64,000 nucleotides of DNA, from NCBI GenBank assembly GCA_032622095.1, contig CP136067.1, positions 58,695,899 through 58,759,898 of the forward strand, in the 5' to 3' direction. The translations under genes were made by a program, and so were the position numbers. Positions 34,676-46,386 of the stretch are shown here, piece by piece. The number at the start of each line of letters is the position of its first letter. Position 1 is the first letter of the stretch. Under the pieces are notes generated by a model. The model was not told where the DNA came from. It made no database searches and worked only from the letters and a program-made list of their open reading frames with translations. The stretch is from Siphonodentalium dalli. Taxonomy: Eukaryota; Mollusca; Scaphopoda; Gadilida; Siphonodentaliidae.

Positions 34676-35641
34676 GTAAGATTGTAGCCACACTAATACT
34701 CAACTGACAAGTGTATTTTTTAAACTGGGCAAATCAAAAAACGATTTCTAGGTTAATTATTATATTTCATCCCTTCTGAGAAATATGCATTGAAGTGGCA
34801 TACAGATGGCTTATATCACCATTGATAAAACCATAATAAATATTTTAAAGATTAAAAGTGACAGATTTACCTGCATTTCACTCCAATCTTTTTTTTTACA
34901 AAAATTTGCAACATACATGTATTATCTTTCCAAATTACAGATTTAATATTGGGTCAAATTTCTTCTCCTCAATGGCACCTTAATACGTAGATCATATCAT
35001 GAATCTCTACTCTGGCTAACGCCCGTCAGTACCAGTACAAAGCCTTGGAACTTTTTGAAGTTTTGACATGGAACCTTATAAAGTCGAAAAATAACGGGGG
35101 GAATTTATTGCTTAGTTATTATCTGTTCCTTAATAATGTACTTCACTGTAGGTGTAGGTCCCAACTCGAAATTGCATGCTTTACTGTGACTTTTCTGAGC
35201 CGATATCGCAATAAACATTGAATTAATCACCCAGGATAAATTCCAAAATTGTAAGCGACACAAAGCAAAATCGCTCACAAAGTCACTTAAGTCATGAAAT
35301 TTCTAGTTAGGACCTTATTATTAAGAAACAGATTATAACTAAGAAATGTATTCCCTGCTTTATTTTTCGACTTAATAAGTTTCCCTGTCAACATTTCAAA
35401 AAGTTCCAAGGTTTTGTACTGGTGGAATATGATCTCTACGGGCCTTAGTCAGAGTAGAGAATCATGGCATGATCTACCTAATCCGTGCTTGATATTTGGC
35501 TAACATCAAAGTTGGGATTAATCGAAATTGATTTTTACCTGATTACTTATAGATCACTACTAACAAATATTTGTAGGACTTATTTTGATGCTATTTGCAC
35601 TGATATATGAATCTTTAGAATTTTGTCATTTCATTTTTCAG
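34676..35641 (+). other. EPS8 intron 5 (966 bp)
   Basis: Phase 2. Largely filled by the family F element at 34987-35477. Confidence 0.7.
34987..35477. mobile_element. Foldback element, family F
   Basis: TIRs GTAGATCATATCATGAATCT and, at the right, a mirror ending CATGGCATGATCTAC. Deeper arms carry CTTGGAACTTTTTGAAGTTT and a mirrored AAAAAGTTCCAAGG. 491 bp. Diverged relatives at 30295-30728 and from 63321. No confident flanking duplication. Confidence 0.78.
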
Positions 35642-35709
35642 TCGGATTCCACCTCCTCCAATGGGTCCACCACCCGAGCCACCATATGGACGCCGAACAG
35701 ATCTAACAG
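35642..35709 (+). CDS. EPS8: EPS8 exon 6: proline-rich linker
   Basis: The acceptor is TTTTTCAG and the donor GTCAGT. It encodes RIPPPPMGPPPEPPYGRRT followed by DLT. Vertebrate EPS8 has a comparable SIPPPP run directly after its PTB domain, which supports the placement. Proline runs like this are typical SH3 or profilin ligands (general knowledge). Phase 2 in, phase 1 out. A TTAA-flanked MITE begins 14 bases after the exon end. Confidence 0.9.
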
Positions 35710-35722
35710 GTCAGTTGTTTAA

Positions 35723-35973
35723 CCCTTCCAGGTTCCTGAAATTTTGTGAAAACCCTGTGTCAATGCATTCTCTTATATTTGCGAGTCTCCCATAGGCAGC
35801 CTTGCATATATAAGAGAACAAATACATTTGTCTAACAATATTTACCTTGACCTTGTAAGCCAGTGCATTCTCTTATATATGCGAGGCTCCCTACAGGAGA
35901 CTTGTATATATAAAAGAATGCACTGACACAGCATCTTTAATGCTGCGCAAGTGCAGCTCCCGTCACATAAGGG
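35723..35973. mobile_element. TTAA-flanked MITE, family A
   Basis: TTAA-CCCTTCCAGGTTCCTGAAA at the left; GCAGCTCCCGTCACATAAGGG-TTAA at the right. Two internal hairpins. Its left TTAA begins 10 bases downstream of the exon 6 end. Confidence 0.85.
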
Positions 35974-36102
35974 TTAATCTTATACTGATGTAGAGTCCTG
36001 CCAATCAATCCGATTTAGTGTGATTAGAAATAATTTTTCTGATTTGATTTACACCATGCACCATGTGCTTGTCCAGGGTTTTTACAAATCAATCTGTATT
36101 CT

Positions 36103-36747
36103 AGCTCAACTTTACTTTGCAAAGTTTGAGCTTTTGTTCACGAAACTTCATATGGATCTTTGGGGTGACATCGAAATGGGAGCCATCAATTTTTTCCAAA
36201 ACTCGATAAAACACATGGCCGCCAGCAGCCATTTTGGATTTCAAATTTGAATCCATTGGCACACCCTGCAGCCTGCATTTATTGGAGAAATGCTTTGAAA
36301 ATTTACAGGTATGTTTAGGATCACCTCTAGATGTGAGCCATCAAATTATAATGATTATCGATGAAAAACATGGCCACCAGCAGCCATTTTGGAGTTTACT
36401 CTTTGCATGACTATATCCTTCGGCACACCCTACATGGCACATCCCTCATCCGATCTTCACCAAACTTCATACGGTTCTTCGGGGTAACCTCTAGATGGGA
36501 GCTGTCCAAATTCTCTGAAGTTCATTAATAACATGGCTGCCAGCAGCCATCTTGCATTTCACAATTGAATCCATCGGCACACCCTGCAGCTCATATTTAT
36601 TGGAGAACTGTTTGAAAAGAAAATAATTTCATATACACAATACAATCCCTTTACTTTCTTTCTTCTTGATCATCCTATTGACTGCTCAGCATAACATTAT
36701 TAACACCTCCCCAAGTTGAGCTACAGTGTCATTGACGCTTTCATTTT
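36103..36747. repeat. Family E element
   Basis: Starts with the palindrome AGCTCAACTTTACTTTGCAA then AGTTTGAGCT. Holds three modules with ATGGCCGCCAGCAGCCATTT-type phrases and ends AAGTTGAGCTACAGTGTCAT. Confidence 0.75.
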
Positions 36748-37046
36748 ATTTTGGCATGAAGATACTTTACGGTACTAACAGCCACACACACAGATATATA
36801 ACACTGTCGCAAATGATCTATGGGCCTAAATTGACTGCATAATCTCTGTAGTAATGACTGCTGGGATGCAAGATTATAGAAACTGGGGGTCTCAAGGAAA
36901 TAACAAATTCATTTGGCAAACCTTGCCAGCCTCCATCCCAGTAATCTACCATATATAGGTCAAGGGTTCTAATTGATACAAACATCACATTTCAGTACCG
37001 GTATAACATACAGAGACTAATGAAGTTTGCCAAATGTGAAAGTTAA

Positions 37047-39310
37047 AGGAATACGGTCCTGAAAAAACAATATTATTTTCTTTCAATATACCGATAATAT
37101 ATATATAAAATGTCCATTGGGCGCATATAATCTAATATTCGGCCGCCAATCGTTATTTTTATAACGATTAAAAAAAATTCCGAAGTTAGCCGAAGATTTT
37201 GTTGTAGCCCGATCACGTGATTGTCACATGTAAACAGAAGCATAGCACGTGATCGATCACGTGGTAACTCATTGACCATGCATAGATACGCGACAGCGGT
37301 ATTTTAAGTTTGCATGTAGTCGATCACGGCCTTTGAAGATTGTCGCGTTATCACACTGCGAATGCAAAACTTCGGCGAAAACATCGCCTTTCTCGTAATT
37401 AAATGTCTTTATCGTGTTATTATTACTATTATTATATGTATCGCGATGTGTTGTTACTATAAAGCCATGCTCGTATATTATTCAGTTTTGCGCGCATTTA
37501 TCTATATATGTTTTCGTTACCGGAATAGTCCAAGTTATATTATATATGCATATCAAGATTGCATATATACGCGAAGACTTGCACAGTTATTAGGCAATTA
37601 TCATCTCGTAAACATTCCAATTTCCAGATGCCATTAGTCGTGTGTCAATAAAGAGCGTTTCGTTTTAATTTATCGTAACGCGGTAAAACAACACAAAATT
37701 GGTTTATTGCTGTCGGATTTAATCAATTATAATCAAGTCATTCATTACCAATATGATATGATAAGTTCATTTTTCCTTGGTTATGAATCATGTATATATT
37801 TGGGCAATATGGTGTTTATATATATTTCGGAATATTGCTTCCCCCACCCAAAACAATCTAGCCGACTGTCACTGATGGAAATTCACTGCATCTATGCATG
37901 GTTATTGGCCTATAAAATTAGCTCTCTAGCGATGCGGTCTATTGAATATCCAGGTCATAAATCGACCTCTATGTGTCAATTAAGCATAACAATAGGGTTA
38001 TAAAATATATAGATGTTCGCCGTGGTTCGTTTAAACATCCAATCATATATATAACACTTTTTGAAGGAGGGATAATAATCCGGTTTAATATGGAATCACA
38101 TATTCAAGTGCTCTTTATTCGCAATATTTCGTAATAGTGAACGCTCTTTATTGCGTCAAGGTAAAGGGACTCGACTTAGAGCAGTTGTTCTAGTGATTGT
38201 TTACTATATATGCTTTATTCTCTGATCCAGAATACATAAATGGATATTGAGAAATTACAACAATACAGGTCAATACATGTACATGAACTTCCGATATGCA
38301 TGCTTTATATATCCTTCCATCATTGTCATAGCAATTTCCGCTTTATTAAACTCTTTTTATTCGTACCATATTAGGAAAATTCTTAACATGGAACGCTCTT
38401 TATTGAGCCATGTTGAAGGAAATGGGGACTCGACTTAGAATAGTTGTCATCGTGAATTATTCACCAACATGCTCCCCACTTTAACTGCAATTGTATGTAT
38501 TCGTAACCATGACTGACTCGTAAAATTAAACGCTCTTTATTTGGTATATGTAATCGGTTTCTGATTTTGCGCAACGGGTTTCCCCACAGAAATCCTGCCA
38601 AATGTCACGTAAACGAACATCGTTTGGAAATGAATACCGCATATGCCTAACTGAGAGTCACTAGAATGAATGAATGATTGTAAATACTCAAGAGAGTAGA
38701 CGGGCGCGAAGCGCCCGGGATGGTCGAAAAGATCGAGTGATCTTCTCCTTCACCCCAAATGATTGTAAATACGGGACACTCGGGGCATATATACGGAAAA
38801 TTAAAACAACATCGCGAACACGCACCCGAATAAAGTTCACATGCCGGCTCGTGTTTTTATAAGCTTTATACGAAAGTGTTATCTACCCCGCTCAATCGTC
38901 CCTCTATATTTTTTGTCAAAACAATACCGTAACTTTCCAAACAGCACTTAAGACAAATCACAAGTGAAGATAACTCACCGCGCGATGACAATTCACCATG
39001 TGTACACAATGCTATTGATATGCCCCGCAGTAATTCCATTACACTCACGCGCTGATGTCGATTCCGGATTTTCCATCGCCATATAGGTAGACATAATTAA
39101 CTCCGACTCCGATTCCCTGTTTTTAATTAGTTTACCTCGCTTGACGTCATGCGAGGTTTTGCGACGGAGATAGCCGACAACCGGTGGTGGTATTATTTAT
39201 TTATTTCTCGGCTTATTTATTACGCGATTTTTATGGGACTTGGATCATTGTGATCACAATAGGGGTGGCTTTCCGATAGAGTTTTGTTGTTTCATGAGGA
39301 TAGTAATCCT
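37047..39310. mobile_element. TTAA-flanked 2.26-kb non-coding element (family H)
   Basis: TTAA-AGGAATACGGTCCTGA at the left and AGGATAGTAATCCT-TTAA at the right, whose reverse complement begins AGGATTACTATCCT. The phrase ACGCTCTTTATT occurs four or more times inside (about 37650 reversed, 38145, 38392, 38530), and GGGACTCGACTTAGA twice, so it contains internal duplications of about 250 bp. CpG looks denser than in flanking DNA. No frame above 100 codons and no transposase. The ends suggest piggyBac- or Kolobok-type mobilisation. Confidence 0.68.
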
Positions 39311-39411
39311 TTAAGAATCATGTTAAGACAGAGTTAATCCCCATCCATCTCTCATCACAGTCTCATAGAACATCCTGACATTTGCATTTGTGTCTGACAT
39401 TTGCAGAATGA

Positions 39412-39705
39412 TGTACCCAGAGGGTGAAATTCATCCTCTGGGAACCTCATTCTGCTTTAGATTTCAACTGGTATAGGAGACCTGGGATCAGTTTTAATTT
39501 CCCCAGTTGATGTTGGTGATGTTCACCCATTAGTCACCTTGATTGTGCAAAAAAGTAACTAAAAACAATGTTAATTTGAGACTATAGATACTTCCCAGAA
39601 GATGAGGCCTCATCAGAATGAGATCTATAGAGTGTGAATTTGGTGATGATAGTCCCCTGTGTGGGGTAGCATCACTAAATTCACCCTTTGGGGACCTCAT
39701 TCTGC
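39412..39705. repeat. Two family D hairpin repeats
   Basis: A short copy (39412-39455) and a full copy (39614-39705), both with GAATGA.GT at one side and GGGACCTCATTCTGC or GGAACCTCATTCTGC at the other. Confidence 0.75.
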
Positions 39706-39833
39706 AAATATTCAGACACTATATCCAGACTATTAAGTGTTAATAGCCCACCAAAATCATTAAAATGAAGCAACTTTGAGTTGGTACAACTTTTAACTTC
39801 ATTATGTCACTCCAGAGGTGAGGTACAGTAATG

Positions 39834-40012
39834 CCCTAAATAATCAACTCCTTAACCATACCAGAATTATGGGTAATTTTTCAGGATTAGTTGGAAATAT
39901 GGCTTGTAGAGCTTTCCGATGAATGGCAACAAGCCATATTTCCGTCTAAATACTGAAAAATTACCATAATTCTGCAATGGTTAAGCAGTCGATTATTTAG
40001 GACATTACTGTA
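39834..40012. mobile_element. TA-flanked MITE, family C (longest copy)
   Basis: TACAGTAATGCCCTAAATAA at the left and TTATTTAGGACATTACTGTA at the right. The arms pair over about 80 bp, including AATATGGCTTGT and ACAAGCCATATT. Confidence 0.87.
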
Positions 40013-40353
40013 GCTGGCTGACAAGCAATGTAATTGTCCATTGCATGAAATGAGTTACGATAGTTTCATTTTACATTAGTTATTAGAATCCCAGCATCCC
40101 CTCTCCCACAAAAGTATAAATAATTCATATTTAGAATTATCACAGTGTGTTACTTTTGTATTTGTGTAGAGCCAAATTATTTGAACTAAAAATACTTATT
40201 TTACAATTTGTGCATATATACTTATACACCCAGTACACACACATGCTCACAACTTAAACCAGATGACATCATGCATATCACTCAAAGATGCTACATTTTT
40301 AATGAGTTTGGTGAGCTATTAACAAGTCTTGATATAGTGTGTTTTACATTTTT

Positions 40354-41677
40354 AGCTCAACTTACTTTGTAAGTTTGAGCTATTCCCATGGTATGGCGTC
40401 CGTCGTCCGTGTGTGCATGTGTCCGTCAACAATTTCCTTTGGCGCGGGCTACAGGTCGTACCTTTGTTCTGATCTTTATGAAATTTGTCATGAATGTTGA
40501 AATTGACATGTAGATGGGAACGAGTCATTTTGGTGTCATTTGGCCAAAAAACATGGCAGCTGGCAACCATCTTGGATTTCAAAATTCAATCCATTGGCGC
40601 GGGCTACAGGTCGTACTGTTCGTTTGATCATCATGAAATTTTGCTTGGATGTTAATATTGACATGTAGATGGGAACGAGTGATTTTGGGGTTGTTCGGCC
40701 AAAAAACATTGCCGCCAGCAGCCATCTTGGATTTTACTCTTTGCATGACTAAATCCTTTGGCGCGGGCTACAGGTTGTAGCTTTGGTCGGAACTTCATGA
40801 TATTTTTCATGGATGTTAACAATGACATGTAGATGGGAACGAGTCATTTTGGTGTCGTTCGGCCTAAAAACATGGCCGTCAGCAGCCATCTTGGATTTTA
40901 CTCTTTACATGACTAAATCCTTTGGCGCGGGCTACATGTCGTACCTTTTGTCTGATGTTTATGAAATTTGTCATGAACGTTGCCATTGACATGTAGATGG
41001 GAACGAGTAATTTTGGGGTCATTCGGCAACAAAAACATGGCTGCTGGCAGCCATCTTGGATTTCAAAATTCAATCCATTGGCGCTGGCTACAGGTTGTAC
41101 TATTCGTCTGATCATCATGAAATTTGTCATGGATGTTAATATTGACATGTAGATGGGAACGAGTGATTTTGGGGTCGTTCGGCCAAAAGACATGGCCGCC
41201 AGTAGCCATCTTGGATTTTACTCTTTGCATGACTAAATCCTTTGGCGCGGGCTACAGGTCGTAGCTTTGGTTGGAACTTCATGAAATTTGTCATGGATGT
41301 TAACAATGACATTTAGATTGGAACAAGTCATTTTGGGGTCGTTCGGCCAAAAAACATGGCCACCAGCAGCCATCTTGGATTTTACTCTTTGCATGACTAA
41401 ATCCTTTGTCGCGGGCTACAGGTCGTAGCTTTGGTCAGATCATCATGAAATTTGTCATGGATGTTAACAATGACATTGTAGATGGGAACGAGTCCTTTGG
41501 GGTCACTTGGCCAAAAAACATGGCATGCAGCAGCCATCTTGGATTTTACTCTTTGCATGACTAAATCCTTTGGCACAGGTCAGACATTGCAATTAGCACC
41601 TTTCCTTTCCTATATACTGTCAACCATTAAATTATTCCCCTACCTAAGTTGAGCTACAGTGTCATTGACACTTTCAT
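40354..41677. repeat. Family E element with expanded minisatellite
   Basis: Begins AGCTCAACTTACTTTGTAAG then TTTGAGCT and ends AAGTTGAGCTACAGTGTCAT. Between them are seven tandem units that start at GGCGCGGGCTACAGGTCGTA, at 40441, 40596, 40760, 40924, 41080, 41244 and 41408. Periods are 155-164 bp. Confidence 0.9.
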
Positions 41678-41678
41678 T

Positions 41679-41770
41679 CAGAATGCGGTTCCGCGATGGT
41701 GAATCTAGTGATGCTACCCCGCACAGTGGGTTAGCATCACCAAATTCACTTTCTGGTCACCTCATTCTGC
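41679..41770. repeat. Family D hairpin repeat
   Basis: GAATGCGGTTCCGCGATGG on one side, TTCTGGTCACCTCATTCTGC on the other. It directly abuts the end of the family E element. Confidence 0.75.
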
Positions 41771-42059
41771 TTAGGCGCATTGTGTGTTAAATAGTCCCAG
41801 GCATCTACAAAGGGTAACACTCGACATGTCTCAGAGACAAATACATATAACATGCAGCTGTGCCAAATATCTACTATAAACCAGATAATATTTAATATGT
41901 CATTTGATATATTTCTTAAATTCTATCGGTTGCACATCTGGCAGTGTGTATTAAATGTACACATTATAATTATATTTTATAATCTTATCACACATATATC
42001 CTTGCTTGTTTGTTCTTTATGTCCTTTCATCAGGACATAATAATCAATCATCTTACTTT

Positions 42060-42373
42060 GTTCTCTAGTAATAAGGAACAGTTTTCAGTCCTCTGTCCCA
42101 TACATAACATAAGTTCAACTTATTATGTGATCATTTCCCACCATTGAATATGAATTCTTCAGAACTTGGTATTTTCTTTTCATCTGACTGTTATCTGCTA
42201 ATTTATCCTCAATGCCCCTCCAAATGAATAATAGACCATTCCAATGTATTCCTTTATAACTGAATGAAAGACACCATTTAGTATAGGGTTGTAGGGGAGG
42301 GCATACTGCCCTACCAAATCTTCCCGGGAATCATCCCAAACTCCAAACCTACATTTAGTATAGAGAGGGTTAA
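42060..42373. mobile_element. Family B MITE interrupted by a hairpin-tail insertion
   Basis: Carries AATAATAGACCATTCCAATG and TATTCCTTTATAACTGAATG, then is interrupted at 42286-42351. The resumed end AGTATAGAGAGGGTTAA completes the family B terminus. Confidence 0.75.
42286..42351 (+). mobile_element. 66-bp retroposed hairpin tail with 11-bp duplication
   Basis: GGGTTGTAGGGGAGGGCATA then CTGCCC, ending TCATCCCAAACTCCAAACC. Flanked by a perfect direct repeat CATTTAGTATA (42275-42285 and 42352-42362). The same tail, in inverse orientation, ends the insertion at 50163-50870. Confidence 0.85.
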
Positions 42374-43855
42374 CTTATGTTCTGAATACATGTAGTTGAT
42401 AGATCCCTCTATTGAGTCTATTCTGAGCTTAACTTACAATGATTGTTGCATATAATACACTAAATTATTGAGGGAAGCATTAACATTATACAGTATGCAT
42501 ATTTTGACAAAACTTTGATCATGCAGCCCATAATTAAATGATAATGATATTATATAAAATTATACTAAAATGACCAGCTGAATAACATAACTCTGGAATG
42601 GACATTTATAGCCCAAATATTTCCATGGTTTGAAATTTTAGTAAGCTATTAACCCTCAATGTATTTTCACATAGAACAACCTTTAGAGGGATTTTGTACT
42701 GAAAATAGCTATGGTGTTAATAACTGCTCCACTGTTGAGTGAATTATGTCAATTTTATAACAGCAGATTAATCATAGGTGTTAAATGTCACAAAGACATC
42801 ATATACATTGTACCCCAGGCATTGACAGTATGCTTAATAATCAAAGGGAAAAGGATAAATATTTGTCACATGCTAAGTCATCAGAATCCAGGTGGTAAGA
42901 ATTTCTTTGCAGCAGCTTAGGAGCTCGTACTCCAATCTGTGAGACTCCCAAAAATCCTTGGGTCAGTACTATAAAACTTAAATACATGTAAGTAACAAGT
43001 TTACAGAAATACAAGCCAGTGGGTGATAAACCTGGAGGGCGTTTCTGTTGATCTGTGCGAAGATAAACTAATATTAATAAAAATCCAATCACAAGATAAG
43101 TGTATTATTGTCAATTTATATAATGCTAACAATTTTGACTGTCCTATACATTGCACATGTAGAAGTTCTATGGGACTAACCCCATGAGGGTTATTAAACA
43201 GGTCTGGGTATGAACTACAAGGGCACTGGATCTAACATGTGTAATCATGGCAATAATTTGCCAATAAACAAGATTCTCCTTGGGGCATGTTATAATTTGA
43301 TGTATCTATATATCTGAATGTGTGGAGGTATTTGCTCAGCATGTGTTCATTGGTTTGTAGTGAGTGAACAAATTTTCATTTCATATTGAAATGGTCATGT
43401 TATGATTGGAATGTCACATTGATAAATATACCCATTAGAACATATGTTGGGAGGTACATGTATTCTGGAATAACCTTGACTGTCCATCTGTATGTAAACA
43501 TATCTTTGACAGAACTTTTATTCCTTTATTTTCTGATACATTTATTTGAAACTTGGCATAAATATTACCGCTTTCGGAACATGTAAACCTCTCTCGGTTA
43601 GTGACGCTGTACAAATATCAGAATTTACAAGATTCTTGTAAATTGGAGAATTTATGTGTTCCATAGTCATTTTCTCGCCGACAACACAAACTGATCACAT
43701 AATACCGGAATTGTGTTTAAACCGGTCCATAAATAATGAGTTTCCCAAATAATTGTCAGATTTGTATGGAACTATTTTGTCTACTTGTACAGTAGTATGA
43801 TATATCCTATGGAATTGGCATGTGAATGACACGTTCCACAGAGACATCTGATGCA

Positions 43856-44223
43856 TAGGGCTGCAACAATTCATCGTGAATTAAATGTATCACGATACAC
43901 TTTCAAAAGCGTATCGTGTCATGTGTATCGCGATACAGGAAACCAAGTAATGTCTGAAGATGGGCTAGTGTATAAAAGCAAAACCTGCAATATCTCTCAA
44001 GTTTACATGTATACTATGTATATTTTTACTCATCTAGGAAACAATTAAACTCCATTTTAGTTTTAAAATGAACTCTACCTCCAGCTATAAACTTGTTGTT
44101 TCTGATAATTCAGGCGGTATTCATTTGATAACACTAAATTAGTGTATCATGATATGTATCGTATCGTTGATTATGTATCATGATTCGTATCATGTCATGA
44201 CCAATTGTATCATTGCAGCCCTA
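43856..44223. mobile_element. hAT-type MITE
   Basis: Termini TAGGGCTGCAACAATTCATC and CATTGCAGCCCTA, with GTATCACGATAC and GTATCATGATTCGTATCATG inside. TAGGGCTGCAAC-type ends are common among animal hAT MITEs. Flanks CTGATGCA and CTAATGCC match at six of eight positions, an eroded target duplication. Confidence 0.8.
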
Positions 44224-44639
44224 CTAATGCCCCACATTGTTTTATATGATACAAGTTTCATGGTTCGTGCATTAACTCTGAGCTATTATTTGATTAATTT
44301 CATAGCAGACAAAATTTACTCAGTAATTTAGTAATTTAACAGAGATGTTTTCTGTAAGATAGACAACACTGGTAGATATTGCCATTCAACATGTAACAGG
44401 GGGCGCCAAAGTGCCCTTATGTGCTTCATAGAATACCAAAAATAATGAACATATCAATAGAAATTGAACTTCTATATTATTCTCAGAACAAAACATATAC
44501 ATTCCAGATAATGTCTTAACATGAGTTTGTTCTTTGAAAATGTCTAAAAGGTTGTTGTTGTGGCACAGGTTTGTATTTCCAGCATTTATGATTTACATCT
44601 GAGACTAAAATGTGTGCTCACATTAAATATAAACAGATG

Positions 44640-44790
44640 ACAGACAGACAGACAAAAAGATAATACAACTGCAGAAGGATTCTTATTAATTGGTTGGAAA
44701 TGTTCAGCAGATAATAAGTTCAAAAAATGTTTGTTGATCTTATTATCTGAACATTTCCTAAGGGATAACTACTCATCAATGGGTTATTGA
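44640..44790. mobile_element. Family B MITE, partial
   Basis: ATAATACAACTGCAGAAGGA, GATCTTATTATCTGAACATT and AACTACTCATCAATGGG, matching family B's internal and right parts. Confidence 0.6.
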
Positions 44791-46072
44791 TACATACAAG
44801 TTACTGCACAACTTGTGACATAAGTCTACAGCTTTTAAACTCATCATTGAAATTTTCCATTACAGTTTTTGTACTGGTGGCCCATCTAAATTTCCCATAT
44901 ATAGTTTATGCAAGCATTTAATTAACAAGACGTAGGTGTTATCAATGTAAAGTTTTGTCATATCTCATCACAGTTGACTGCCTGCAAGTGCTCCATATAC
45001 AACTGAGTGGTTTTTTTTTTATTAAGTGGTTCTCACTAGTCACTTTAAACCATAATTGATGATTTAATGGAATCGTGCTTTATATGTAACGCCTAATGTA
45101 AGTTCATCTTAACACTCTACTCACAATTATCTGGAGCCGCTTCAGTGATTTTGAATTACCAAAGCAGTTATCGTCTTTTGTTTATTTATATTCCCAGCTT
45201 GATATATAGAAAAGGTTAAAGTGACATAAGCTATCAGCGCTTAATACTTTAAATTTTAAATGTTTGTATAATGACAAATTGTATTGAAAAGAATGAATAA
45301 TCTGAATTTTGGATGATCTCTGACAAATTATAATATAGAACAGGCTTTTTAAGGGTAACTTTAAATGAATGTATAGCCCTGGGCCTTGTGAAAAAAAATC
45401 TTTAATTAAGAGATGTAAGATGTATTCTAATTTTAATATCACTGTTTAATTTAGTTAACTTCCCATTATATTGTCCTAATCTGCCCAACCTAAATTTTCT
45501 ATTTTGTTAATATAATGAGGCAGCTCCCTTTAAAAAGATAAATGTAAATATGTGGTGGACAAAATGATCCCACTCCTCATATTAAGTGCAAACCTTGATA
45601 CTTGATATGTAATTTGTTTAGAGCCAAATAATTCATGGTTGCTCATGGCATCATGCTCATCTGATTCTCTCCCTGACTTTACCAAATAAAAAATAAATCA
45701 GTGGCTTTTCGTTGAACTTAAGTAAGATATCACACAGTCCTTGCGACTATCAGACTATGTCATCCGCCAGAAATGTTCTTCCATGAACTTTCCGTATAGA
45801 TCATTTACGGTTATAAAACAATAATTTTGAGTCAGACAATAGTCAACTGGTGGTTCTATCATTGAGAATAATTTGTGTATTTCAAAATGTTTCCACTAAC
45901 TGGTACAGGAAATTTTACTATTGTTAGAACACTGAACTGTTCAGCTGTGATGTGCATATGCCATTCGATTGAAACATAAATATCTTGTAAAACTATTCTA
46001 AGTAAATATACTGGTATGTTTAACCTCATACTTTCCTATTCTGTTTTGGAAAATAATAATTCAAAGATGTGT

Positions 46073-46141
46073 TTAATAGACCATTCCAATGTATTCATGT
46101 ATAACTGAATGGGAGAATCCATTCAGTATAGAAAGGGTTAA
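46073..46141. mobile_element. Family B MITE end
   Basis: TAATAGACCATTCCAATGTA and GAATCCATTCAGTATAGAAA ending GGGTTAA. Confidence 0.65.
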
Positions 46142-46386
46142 TTTTATCACTGAAATTAATAACGAGTCAGTTAATAAACAACAAGCAAACAGGCTTACTA
46201 ATCATCTGTGTTCTATTGAGAACAGGATCACACTCAACTATCACCTGTTCATGACCTAATTGATTTCTGACCTTCATTTTACAATAATTTATTGTTGGCC
46301 TTGAGACTATCAATTGTCTCCGTGTGACATAACTCACTTCAGATCTCATATCACGACATTGCACTTTATCTGATTTTATCCTCAAC

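Noticed and set aside
40879-41193. 104-codon minus-strand frame with internal repeats (MSF/IYMS units)
   Set aside because: It is the antisense translation of the 155-164 bp minisatellite.
40354-41677. CRISPR-like array
   Set aside because: Units are contiguous, 155-164 bp, with no unique spacers, in animal intronic DNA.
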